64,000 bases of DNA from Luzula sylvatica. Taxonomy: Eukaryota; Streptophyta; Magnoliopsida; Poales; Juncaceae. The translations under genes were made by a program, and so were the position numbers. Position 1 is the stretch's first letter; every line of letters starts with the position of its first letter. Of this stretch, positions 44,926 to 55,390 are shown piece by piece. The notes under the pieces are model-generated. The model had not been told where the DNA came from, did no database searches, and saw only the letters and a program-made list of their open reading frames with translations. The stretch lies in NCBI GenBank assembly GCA_946800325.1, contig OX326957.1:51703798-51767797 (forward strand). Direction: 5' to 3'.

Positions 44926-45823
44926 TTGGTGTCCATACCGGTGGGGTGGAAGTCCAACAATGTTGAGAGAAGATAGGGACTAATTAATCGGTATTCTGAA
45001 TAAAACATTTGAATTCTAAATCTGATGCTGATGAGATCAATTAATCGGGAACCTACCATTTATTTATTTTGGAACGTATCATATGCTTCAAAAAGAAAAA
45101 TAAGTGTGTATTTATTGCATAATACTTGTGGGACAATATTTAACAATCTCACTGAATAAGGAGACTTGTTTTTTTTTTTTAAGATGTTTCTCTAGATAAT
45201 TAGTATGATATACTTATTTTTTAAATTATCAATTATGCAGATTATTTTTCATTTTTACTTGTAATGTTTTGGATAAAATTATTATTTTATGATCATAGTA
45301 AAATTACAGTCAGATAGAAGTCTAAAATCATTAACATAATTAATATAAAAAAGAAAAAAACCAAGTGGAAAACAATGATGTCTAAACTTGTCTTTGTAGG
45401 AAGTGCATTACAATAATTTATGAAGATTATTTTTCATTTTACTTGTAATGTTTTGGATAAAATTATTATTTTACTATCGAAAATCGATGTTTTAATTCAA
45501 ATTTAGGAAATTTTAGAATTTTTGGGCTAAATTGCAAAATGACACAAAATTGAGCAAAATTCATGATAGAAAGACCTTTAATAAATCAATTATTGGATAT
45601 TTGTATGTTATTAAAGTGTTAAACATATTGGATCTGTTGAAAATTGGATTTTCGGAACGAAACGACAAAGAAATCAGGTATTGAGAAAACTGGCAGATTA
45701 GAGTTCGTTCGAACGGACTAATCGGGTTTTTCAAAAAAAAAAAAAAAAAAAAATTGGCAACCAAATTTTTTTTTCTGTCAAAAATGCCCAATAATTTAAA
45801 ATTTCCAATTTATAAATTCGATT
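44926..45823. other. AT-rich intergenic with a diverged direct repeat
   Basis: Two copies of about 52 bases (TTTTTCATTTT...ACTTGTAATGTTTTGGATAAAATTATTATTTTA) lie at about 45243-45295 and 45427-45478. An (A) run of about 21 is at 45731-45752. One isolated 16-mer of the array type, GTTCGTTCGAACGGAC, is at 45703-45718. Confidence 0.5.
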
Positions 45824-46116
45824 CGGTATAGCATATAGCCTAAAACGGGGACGATTGTCTGTGAATGCTTGTATGTGTGTTGTGTGGGGGCCGGTGAGCT
45901 TTCCAAATTGTATTTTATTTAATTATGTGGGGACCGGTGAGTCTTCCAAAGTTGTAATAAAATAAAATAGGTTTAGTTTTGAAGAGGGACCTTCAAGGCA
46001 AGACGACACGACACGGAGATTGGATCTTCAAAGCACGGAATCATCTTGGGTTTTAGGGTTGGGAATTTAGGGTTTTATGATTGCTAATAAAACTAAAAGG
46101 CCAATATGCTATACCG
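45824..46116. mobile_element. Possible MITE with CGGTATAGCATAT ends
   Basis: Inverted ends CGGTATAGCATATAGCC (45824) and, read from the right, CGGTATAGCATATTGGCC (46116). The 293 bases between have no ORF and include two GG(G/A)CCGGTGAG(C/T)(C/T)TTCCAAA blocks. The target duplication is not clear. Confidence 0.55.
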
Positions 46117-46741
46117 TAATATTTTATTTGTTTTTATGAATGAATAAAATAAATGATTTTTATTAAAAGAAAATCCTCCCACGTAATTATCAAGTTATTT
46201 GCCTCCCAAAGTGGAGCATTCAAGACTAGTACTTGTTTATTTGTGTTGCATGGCCTTCGTCTGGCACAGATTTACACGTACGTAGCATGGAAGGCATGCA
46301 TTGATTAGGAGTTGACGTGTTGCATGGCCATAGTCTGGCATGTCAATTCGCTAATTGAATGATACTCCACTTGTGGTTTGGACTTGACCAATTCGCTAGC
46401 TAGGCTAGGATTTGGGGCAAGGAGTGAGGTACACACACACTGGTTTTGAGTTGGACTCAATACCGGTCCTCACGAACAAAGCAAGAATCGTCTTGGAGAT
46501 GATTGGACATTGTCCTACCCAACGTAACGTATTTTCTAAGTGGATGGCCTTCGTCACCTTAGAGATACGCTAAATAGGGATCTTGTCCATTACGAGATTT
46601 AAGGTATCAAATCTCCGTTTCAATAGTGGGGGCTATTTTGAAATGATAAAATAATGGGTATTTCAAGTTGTTTAAAATGAATTTTAATATATGAAAGACC
46701 ACGTTATTAATTACATTATTTTTCAAAAAAATTGTAGAATT

Positions 46742-47984
46742 CATGGCTTTACCAAGTAACAACCGTTTTAGTTTGCGTTCCATTTTGGAAAGGGAACGAA
46801 TGAACGGAAAGAACTTTCTCGACTGGTAGAGGAATCTGGGATTCGTTCTGAAACAGGAAGGAAAGGCACATGTCTTGGAGACGCCTATCCCTCCTGTGCC
46901 AAGGGATAAAGCAGCTGAGGATGATGTATTCGAACATACGACCATCTTGGACGATTCGAATGATGTCACATGCCTCATGTTGGCTACTATGACTCCTGAA
47001 TATCAAATCCAGTTTGAGAAACAGGATGCATATGAGATTATGAAACAACTCAGGGAGATGTTTCAGGTTCAAGCAAGGGTGGAGAAGTATCAAGCTCTTG
47101 GCAATGCGACGCAATGCAAGATGCAAGATGGTACGCCCGTTAGCTCGCACCTTCTCAAGATGAAAGGATATTTCGATCATCTTGAGAGGCTTGACATGAA
47201 ATTCGAGGTGGAGTTACAAACTGATTTGATCATGTTGTCACTGCCACCGAGTTTCGATTCGTTCATTTCACATTTCCATATGTCAGACATGCAAAGGACT
47301 ATTCCCCAACTTTTCGGAATGCTCAGAACATTCGAAAATGACATGAAACCACGATACATGAAGTCTAGGACTTCGGAGGTATTGGTGGTTGAAGGGAAGA
47401 GCCCAAGCAATGGGAACAAAAACAAGAAGGCAAAGGGCAACAAGGTTGTGCCTAAGCCTATGAGAAAGAAACCCAATGATGACAATAAGTGTTTCCATTG
47501 CCTCAAGGAGGGGCATTGGAAGCGTGATAGCGAGATCTTCCTGAGGGAGAGCAAGCAAAAGACCGCTTCCTTGGACACAACGGCATCATGTATTTTAGTT
47601 ATCGAATCTCATTTCTTTAATTCATCATCATGGGTGTTGGACATTGGATGTGGGACTCATATTTGTAATAATATGCAGGGCCTAAGAAGTAGAAGATCTT
47701 TGATTCGTGGCAAAATTAATTTACGCGTCGGGAATGGAGCTCGAGTAGCAGCATTAGCCGAAGGGACGTATATTTTAACTTTGCCAAATGGACTTATATT
47801 AGTTTTGAATAATTGTTGTTATGTACCTACTTTGAGTGGGAGTATTATTTCTATTTCGAGACTTGTTGCGAATGGATATGAATTAGTTATTGGTACTAAT
47901 GATTGTTTTATTTGCAAGAATGACATTTTCTTTAGTAATGTTCTAGTTCAAAATGGTCTATATGTCTTGGATTTAGAAAAATAA
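46742..47984 (+). pseudogene. Copia gag-protease, broken
   Basis: ATG at 46742, then a gag N-terminus that follows the copia pattern (NFLDW, VLKQEGKAHVLETP, CLMLATM). A TAG at about 46826 follows NFLDW in frame, and the frame is open from there to 47984. The zinc knuckle is CFHCLKEGHWKRDS, with Ser at the last Cys position. The protease motif is SSWVLDIGCGTHICNN, where copia has DTG or DSG. Both changes would impair function. The rest of pol is not in this frame. Confidence 0.8.
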
Positions 47985-48059
47985 CAACAATAATCAGTCC
48001 ATTTATAACATGAATACTAAATGTTTAAATACTCAAACTAATGAAACATACTCATGAAA

Positions 48060-49060
48060 GTTAAAGTCATTCGATCGGATCGAAGTGGTGAATACTTGAG
48101 CTATGAGTTTGAGGACTATCTTCGGGATTGTGGTATAGTACCACAATTAACTCAACCCGGTACACCCCAATGAAATGGAGTGTCTGAGAGGAGAAATCAA
48201 ACCTTGTTAGACATGGTTCGCTCGAAGATGAGTCGAACGGATTTGCCAAAGTCATTTTGGGGTTTAGCGCCTCAAACAACTGCTCATTACTGAATAGAGT
48301 TCCGTCCAAATCGTTTTTAAAAAGACACCATATGAATTATGGCATGGCATGGTGCCCTTGTTGTCTTATCTTAAGATTTGGGGCTGCGAGACAGACGACA
48401 AACTCGAGCCAAGATCCAACAAATGTTTATTTGTGGGGTATCCCGAGGATACTAATTTTACTTGCCTAGCGAAAACAAGGTTTCCGTGGTTTGACGAGGA
48501 TACTTCTTAGAGAAGGAATTCCAAGATTATCAAGCCAGTCGGAGTAAAAAAAATTGATCTCGAAGAAATTCGAGAACCACATAGTGAACAAGTTAATACG
48601 GAACAAAATTCTGAGTTACCATTGGATGGTAAACAAGTGATTATGTCTTCACGCTCCATTGGAGCTATTGTTTGGAAATGCTCCAAACAGAAGACGGTGG
48701 TTGATTCTACAACTGAAGCGGAATACATCGCGGCTTCGGAAGCCGCAAAGGAGGCTGTCTGGCTACGACAGTTCGTGATGGAACTTGGCGTTATGCCAAG
48801 CATCTCGGGTCCCATGGATGTGTATTGTGACAATACGGAGCAATAGCACAATCCAAGGAACCGCGAGCGCATCACAGGTCCAAGCATGTACTCCGGCGTT
48901 ACCACTTGATTCGTGAGATTACGAAAAGAGTTGACGTGAAAATAATGAAGATACCTACTGATGATAACGTGGCCGATCCATTTACGAAGCCACTATCACG
49001 TGCCAAGCATGAGCAGTATGCTAGGGCGATAGGATTGGGATATCTATCGCAGTATTAGAT
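48060..49060 (+). pseudogene. Copia integrase and RNase H remnants
   Basis: Integrase blocks VIRSDRSGEYLSYEFEDYL, NGVSERRNQTLLDMVRS and LPKSFWG (about 48066-48270) carry stops (for instance just before NGVSERR). RNase H is better kept: VVDSTTEAEYIAASEAAKEA, VWLRQFVMELG and DVYCDN (about 48700-48835), then a stop. The reverse transcriptase that should lie between has been lost. Confidence 0.8.
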
Positions 49061-49129
49061 TAGGTGTTTTATTTATGTTTCTTATTGCATAAGGGGATTC
49101 GATCTGCCTAGTGCAAGTGGGAGAACATT

Positions 49130-49723
49130 TATTATGCCCTAGGCGTGTTATTGGGATTGTATTTGTTTATGAGACAGATATTTATATTATTATTCATCAT
49201 ATGACCTAAACCTTCATATTTCAAAAATTTTAAATAACAAGAAAGTGTGTGAAAGGTTATTCGATTATAATAATCGGATAGACCTTGAATTTTATTCTAG
49301 TTTAGTGCATCGAGTCAGTTGAGAATAATATGTTGCATGGACATAATATGTTGCTCGGGAAATTAGGGTTTTGAGCCGCCGCTTTCTCTCTCTTCTTCCA
49401 CAGAAAATAGATTAGATCTAGAGTGATTTAGAGGGAGATTCGAGCAAGTTCTTGAGAGAATTGATCGTGACGGCAACTAGAACGACGTCAACGATTCCGA
49501 TCGGTCGAAATCAAGGTGGACACGAGTAGAGGGATTGCACGAGCACTCCTTGGAGAAGGTTCACGGATTTGGAGAAGAAATCGACACGTACTAACTTGTA
49601 CGAGGTAATTTTCTCCAACTCTTCATTTTTGGATGGTTTTCGGGCGTGATCCCGGTAGAATTAGGTTACGCATGCGAAAATAATTCCGCTGCACACTTTG
49701 ATAAACGTGTGCGTAACCCTACA
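49130..49723 (+). repeat. 3' LTR of the decayed copia element
   Basis: It begins a few bases after the purine tract (exact start unsure) and ends CGTAACCCTACA at 49723. Its last 370 or so bases (49352-49723) match 62175-62547 on the opposite strand. The first part has no match there. Confidence 0.7.
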
Positions 49724-50640
49724 GCCGATACCCAACAGACCCGTGATCATTTTCTAACAAGATAGTTATCTGACTTCTACGATACTTGCTAATCAATCAC
49801 AAAGCATGGTTATCATGTCAACATTGATTTGATTAGCGTCGTTTTCCCGAGCAAGTATTAGGCACACAAAAGAGAAAATTATATTACCAACAAATTTTAG
49901 TATCATTATGAGCATGACCATTCATTTCTTCAGTTCAAATTGAACAGGTGGCTAAAGGTATCTCTCTCTAAAGATGAGAATAAATCTCGTCTTGGTTATT
50001 CACACTCCTCTTCATGCTTCGCTTCATACACTACAACATCCTATCAGTCATCTGTCAAGATGGCATAAAAATGTATCAAAGTATAAAGTTATACATACAT
50101 GAAATCCATGACAAACCTCAGGTCGTAGGATTTACCAGACCATATGTTATGGGAATCCTTGATTACAATAACCATGCATCTTCCCATGTGGTGGTCATTC
50201 CAGTATGTTAATCTAGATTACATACCTATGTTTCAAACTTGATAACCAATATTTATGGTTAGAAAAATGTAACCATCAATTTGCAAACATGCTAGTGCGA
50301 GTACATAATTTTCCTAGATAAATATGTTTGTCTCTAAAAACATCATATGTACTATTAGAAACTCATTTTAGAGTGATGTCTTCTTTGATTCATAGTTTAC
50401 GATTAGAGTCACGTACATTTATGATATGATCGAGATTGTCATTCATGATTTATTTTTTTAAGATTAAAATAAAAATGTTAAACAATAAACAATAATAATT
50501 ATATTTTTTTTTGCTGAATAAATAATGTTGTATTACACAATCTTTCGTAACTATTACGTAGGCCTAGGACACCACAGTCCACACATTCATATTCAACCCC
50601 TCTCTCCCCAAGTCATGCTGGGACAACATTTACATCCCTA
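49724..50640. other. Intergenic, nothing recognised
   Basis: No clear gene. The short ORF at 50014-50211 has no recognisable domain or context. Confidence 0.4.
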
Positions 50641-50648
50641 CCATGCTC

Positions 50649-50650
<2 letters not shown>

Positions 50651-50701
<51 letters not shown>

Positions 50702-50709
50702 ACACACAC
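50651..50709. repeat. (C)37-(CA)n microsatellite
   Basis: A run of 37 C (50651-50687) passes directly into CA repeats to about 50709. The length is likely to vary and is error-prone. Confidence 0.9.
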
Positions 50710-51072
50710 CAAATAACACCTGAATTAACTTAACAATTGATACATAATTAATAAAAATTTCATTTGTAGTTTAACATATTTACCGATTAACAATTAATAA
50801 TTAATATTTAGAAGTTGTGAAATTATGTATTAGTCGTTAATTGCCATTTTAAATAAGATGTTAATTGAAATTTGGGAAAATAAAAAAATGAGAAGCTAAG
50901 TAAAGTAATCAAACCCGAACAAAAAAAATTCAGTTAAGTGTTTCTTTCAACAGTTAAAAGTATAATGGAATCGTTAATCACCTTGTTAGTTTTCTATTTG
51001 CTGCCTCGTGTTTATTAAATAGGCACACCATCACCTGTACTGTACTTCTGTCAAATAAAATAATTTTTGTTA

Positions 51073-51773
51073 GAAAAATTGTATTTAATGTCCTCTCTAC
51101 ATTCCCCCACAATCATTGATGTGTTGGCAATAATTTAATTGACTCAATTTAATACTAAATTCAAATTAATACATGGTGAACAATAAAATTATGCAAACTA
51201 ATACATGATATTAATTAGGTGGCAAAATCGTATTAATTAGATGATAAAAGACATTTATTATGTGGTAAATCAAATTAATAAAAAATAATTTGGTTTATTT
51301 AATTATTTATTATATTTGATTTTACACATGGCAAGTCATATTTATATTAATAAATTTTTGTTATTTTTTTTTTTTTGATCTTTTTTAAAAATAAAGTATT
51401 TTCATTTTTATTTTGCTAATTTTTGCGAACTTATTATTTTTATTTTTAATGTTGTATTTTTGTTTATTTTTAATGATATTTTTATTCACGTGTATCCGTT
51501 TAACGCATGTTAAACGGTGTATTAATTCGGTCAAATAACTTCTTTTCTAAATTTATAAATTTAAATTTGATTATTACTATTATAAATGATTGTAAACAAA
51601 CTTGTTTAAAATATTAAATAAATTAATGATGTGTGAAATGGTGAATATTTTTTACCTTTTTTTCTATATAGAATGGAAAAAATTAAATATTCATGGTTTA
51701 CCAACATCATTAATGCAGGCGCCAACACATCAATGAATCTAGGAGATTTTAAGGAAGACATGCATCACCACTC
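51073..51773. mobile_element. MULE-like MITE, 701 bp
   Basis: The left end GAAAAATTGTATTTAATGTCC leads to ATTGATGTGTTGGC. The right end read inward (GAGTGGTGATGCATGTCTTCC) leads to the same ATTGATGTGTTGGC. The flanking 9-mers TTTTTGTTA (51064-51072) and TTTTTCTTA (51774-51782) differ at one base. The ends resemble those of the MULE family at 19580-23713. AT-rich, no ORF. Confidence 0.7.
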
Positions 51774-51782
51774 TTTTTCTTA

Positions 51783-53523
51783 TACCCCTCAATAATGCCA
51801 ATAATGTGAAATTACACGAATACCCGTCAAATATCACGGATATCCTTTTAAAATCTTTCAAATATCGTGATTAACCTATAAATTTCTCACATATAGCCCT
51901 ATTATTTCAATAAAAACCATCAATTTTTTTTGTTCTTAATCAATCGATTACCTAAATTTCAAAATTATTTTTCTATCTAACTGAAACCCTAGCAGACGAT
52001 GCAGACGAAGGAGACGATGCAGACGAAAGGGGTTGCGTAGTAGACACAGACGAAGGAGCTCACAAAAGACGAGACGATGCTGAAACCCTAGCAGCTCACA
52101 AAAGACGAGACGACACACGACTGTATGCACTGTATGGACGAAGGAGCTCACGAAAGGGGTTGCGTAGTAGACGAAGGAGGTCGAAGACGAAGGAGACGGC
52201 GCACTTTATGGTGCCATAAACCCTAGCTGACGAGGAGACGACGAGATTCGACTGCAATTACTGGTAAGTTTATAGATTTCATTGAGTTGCACGAATTTGA
52301 TGGTAATTAGCAGTTAATTCCTTAATCTGGGTGACAGCAATTAGGAACTAATTTATGTGATATGACGACCGGTACGCTACGATTACCAGTTAATAGAGTT
52401 TCAGTAAGTATTGTTACCCATTAATTTAAGACGACGAATTTCAGGTTTAATAGTATGAATTAACGACGAATTTCAAATTTGTTTCAGGTTTTTGTAAATG
52501 CAGCTTTTCACCGATGAAATATCCAGCAATGTCAGGGGCAAATTGAACTGGTACTCATTAAGTGACGAGCAATTTCAGGCATAAATGGAACTGGTACAGA
52601 TTATTAAGCGAGCAAGGTTTGTTGATTTGTTTAATTTCAGGTTTGCTGGATTAATGATTAGCTTCGATTGTTTAATTTCAGGGGTAAATGGACTGGTACG
52701 TTAGCAGGAGATGGATGTGGAGGTGGAGGTGGAGCTGGAGCACGAGATGGATGCGGAGGTGTAGCTGGAGCAGGAAATTGATGCGGAGTCGAGTGGTGAT
52801 GGAGTTCCTGTTTTCTGGAATTGACGACGTTTTGGGAACTGGTACGCTCGGTAAATTCCTGTTTTCAAGATCGGCTTCGATTGGCGGCGATTTGGCTGCG
52901 ATTGAGGATTGGCGGCGAGTTGGCTTCGATTGGCGGGGAGTTGGCGAGTTGGGTTAGCTTTGAATTTGCGAAGAATTGGCGGTGGTGCGGGATAAATGCG
53001 GTGGTGCAGGGGCTAATTTGTAATAATGATTTTAATAAGGATTTTTGTTAATTGTGTTAATAATGATTTTTGATAATTGAATTTGTTTATTGAATTATTG
53101 TTGTTAATTAAATATTGGTCTGAAAATAATTTGATTAATTTGGTTAATTAATTGTGTTTTTAATTTATTCTGTTAATTCAAATGAATTTCTTAAGTGTTA
53201 ATTGAGATTAGAATTGTTGGTATAATTATCAATTGTTAATTAAATTGATTTTATTGTGATTTTATTAATTATAATTATAAAGTGTTAATTGAATTTGTTT
53301 ATTGAATTAATTTTGTTAATTAAATATTGGTCTTACAATAATTTCATTAATTTGGTTATTTAATTGTGTTTTGAACTTGTTTTATTAATTGGGAAATTTT
53401 ATTAAGTGTGAATTGATTTTCGAATTATTGGTATAATTATCAATTGTTAATTAAAATGATTTTATTATGATTTTTATTAATTGTGTTATTAAGTGTTAAT
53501 TGAATTGTTTGTTAATAAGTGGG
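51783..53523. other. Region upstream of the LINE, no sure gene
   Basis: 51985-52250 is rich in GACGAAGGAGACGATGCAGA-like words in several copies. 52690-53000 is GC-rich with repeated GGAGGTGGAGCTGGAGCA-like and TTGGCGGCGA-like words. These could be parts of a worn first exon or captured DNA. From 53077 two AT-rich units of about 210 bp stand in tandem. Confidence 0.4.
53077..53497. repeat. Two tandem units of about 210 bp, AT-rich
   Basis: AATTGAATTTGTTTATTGAATT begins both units (about 53077 and 53288), and GGTATAATTATCAATTGTTAA stands near the end of both. A third unit starts at 53498 and is cut by the LINE. Confidence 0.75.
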
Positions 53524-53722
53524 AAATTTTGAATTAAAATTGGGTGGAAATTCTTGGAGAGACTTGAGAGGCGATTCTTGAAAGCACTCGAGTCCTTCCT
53601 CTCCGGCAATCGCCGGAAGAGATCCTAGAGAGAGAATACAGTCTTTAAGGCGGGAAAAGAGTATATAGGCCTTCGTGAAAGGCTAAGCTCTTCATCGCCT
53701 TGATTTTCTTCTCGGATTAGCA

Positions 53723-55348
53723 ATGGAGAAATCGTATAAAGAGGTAGTGCTGAATAAAGATGATAGAGGTAAAGAAGAAGGAGACTGGACGAGAGTCACC
53801 AGATCGAAATTCAAAGTTAACACAAATCGGAACAATCAATTTTGCTTCAAATGCTTAGGGAAAGGGCATATAAGGAAAGATTGTCGTGATCCAATAAAAT
53901 GCATAATTTGTAAGGAAAATGGACATATTTCCTTGAATTGCAAAAACAAGAAGGAAGGAGAGAGGAAGAAGAGTTATGAGAGTGTTAATTACAGACCTTT
54001 TGAGTATAAATTTTTCACAAAATCTAATGAATTACAAGAGGGAGTGATAACTCAAAAGGAAAATCAAATCAAAGGATTAATTACAATCAAAAATCTTCCC
54101 GCAAAAATGATGAATGAAGAAAGAATTGGAGATCTGGTCGCTAGCTTTGGTACTGTAACAAAAGTGAGAAGAATGAGTGTTGGAAATGCGGTAATTGAAA
54201 TGAATATTGATAAAAAGAATGAAATACCTTGGCAATTGAGGCTCAGAGATGGGAAAAATTCAGTAATTGTGAAGATTTTTTTCTCTGAAATGGAGGTAAT
54301 GAATGGTAAAGAGAGGGAAGAAAAATGGGTTAAAAAGAATAATATGCAAGAAACAAACCTCAAGATGCAAGCCATGGAGATTATTAATATTGAAGGAAGA
54401 TCCACAGTGCAAAAGTCAATAAGTTCTCCTTCAAAAATTGAAAATTATATCAGTTCTTCTCAAAAGGTAAATAAAGACAATATTTCAGTAATTGGAGGGG
54501 GTATTGTGAAAGAAAGAGAGTTAATTGAAGAAGTGGTACCGATTAAAAAAATGGTGCAATTGGAAGATAAATGCTGGTGGTTGGTACCTGTTAGAAAAGA
54601 ACCTGTTATAGATGAAGCTGAATCTGTGAAAAATAAGTGTAAGAGGGGTTCAATTGATAAACTAGAAAAAGAAGGGGTAAATGGGAAAAGTGTAACAAAA
54701 AAGGGTGAAGAAGACTCACCATTAAAAATCATGTGGAATCATATAAACAATGATTTAGAGTTGGATGGAGGAAATGGAGAATATGGTGAGGAATCCTTGG
54801 TACCTGAAAATAAAAATGAAAGCATAGATAAGTTGGAGGGCCTTTCTGCAAAAAAGAAGATAATTCTATATAAGGAGATGATAAGAGAGGAAGAGAAAGC
54901 AGTGAAAAGAGGAGAAGAAAGAGAGAAGTTTAATAAAAAATGGGGGGATGAAGATGAAATGGATTTTAGGGTTTTGGAGGATGGTTATGGAAAAAGTACC
55001 AGTTTAATGGGGAATGATGAAGAAAAACCTTTACAAATGGTCCCAGTAAGGATGCTGAGAAGGAGTGAGAGGCTAAAAGATAAACAACCAGATGAATATG
55101 TATCTACATTAAGAAAAGCTCAATTGACTCAATTTAAGGAGGATACATATGATCTGGAAAAAAAGGGTAAAATGAAGAGAAATTCAAAAATTGAAGAGGA
55201 ATTGTACCTGGAGAATAAGGAGGATAAGGAGGAGAAGAAAGGCAAAATGTTGAGTGTGGAAGATGTTTGCTCAATTCTGAATTCCATAGGTGTGATTGTG
55301 GATTCAGAAGTCCATGAAAGTTTGGAGAAATTGGCCTCTTCAGGATGA
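53723..55348 (+). CDS. LINE ORF1, nucleic-acid-binding protein
   Basis: 541 residues, ATG at 53723. Two CCHC zinc knuckles stand at about residues 41-73 (CFKCLGKGHIRKDC and CIICKENGHISLNC). A weak RRM-like fold follows (about 115-190, GLITIKNLPAKMM). The rest is long, charged and Lys/Glu-rich, probably disordered or coiled. ORF1 proteins bind the LINE RNA to form the particle that returns to the nucleus. The two knuckles stand N-terminal to the RRM-like part. ORF2 follows after 42 bases in another frame. The start is supported by the leader and by the knuckles lying close behind it. Confidence 0.85.
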   Translation: MEKSYKEVVLNKDDRGKEEGDWTRVTRSKFKVNTNRNNQFCFKCLGKGHIRKDCRDPIKCIICKENGHISLNCKNKKEGERKKSYESVNYRPFEYKFFTKSNELQEGVITQKENQIKGLITIKNLPAKMMNEERIGDLVASFGTVTKVRRMSVGNAVIEMNIDKKNEIPWQLRLRDGKNSVIVKIFFSEMEVMNGKEREEKWVKKNNMQETNLKMQAMEIINIEGRSTVQKSISSPSKIENYISSSQKVNKDNISVIGGGIVKERELIEEVVPIKKMVQLEDKCWWLVPVRKEPVIDEAESVKNKCKRGSIDKLEKEGVNGKSVTKKGEEDSPLKIMWNHINNDLELDGGNGEYGEESLVPENKNESIDKLEGLSAKKKIILYKEMIREEEKAVKRGEEREKFNKKWGDEDEMDFRVLEDGYGKSTSLMGNDEEKPLQMVPVRMLRRSERLKDKQPDEYVSTLRKAQLTQFKEDTYDLEKKGKMKRNSKIEEELYLENKEDKEEKKGKMLSVEDVCSILNSIGVIVDSEVHESLEKLASSG

Positions 55349-55390
55349 GCTATAAAAAGATATAAAGAGGAAGATTAATAAGTGAATATA

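Larger units (their letters stand above)
46742..49723 (+). mobile_element. Decayed copia element with 3' LTR, 5' LTR lost
   Basis: Gag and protease (46742-47984), a partial integrase (about 48060-48480), an RNase H piece (about 48610-49060) and an LTR ending at 49723. Most of the reverse transcriptase is deleted. The purine tract AAGTGGGAGAA is at about 49114-49124. No 5' LTR, primer site or target duplication was found upstream. Confidence 0.75.

Noticed and set aside
46607..47578. Minus-strand ORFs over the copia gag
   Set aside because: They are antisense of a recognised gag-protease frame and have no domain.
50014..50211. 65-residue ORF
   Set aside because: No domain, no splice or promoter context, and its length is within chance in this AT-rich DNA.
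54064..54732. Antisense ORFs within LINE ORF1
   Set aside because: They are shadows of a Lys/Glu-rich coding strand.
55382..55384. LINE ORF2 start at 55382
   Set aside because: The codon is GTG. An ATG three codons later (55391) precedes the endonuclease domain.
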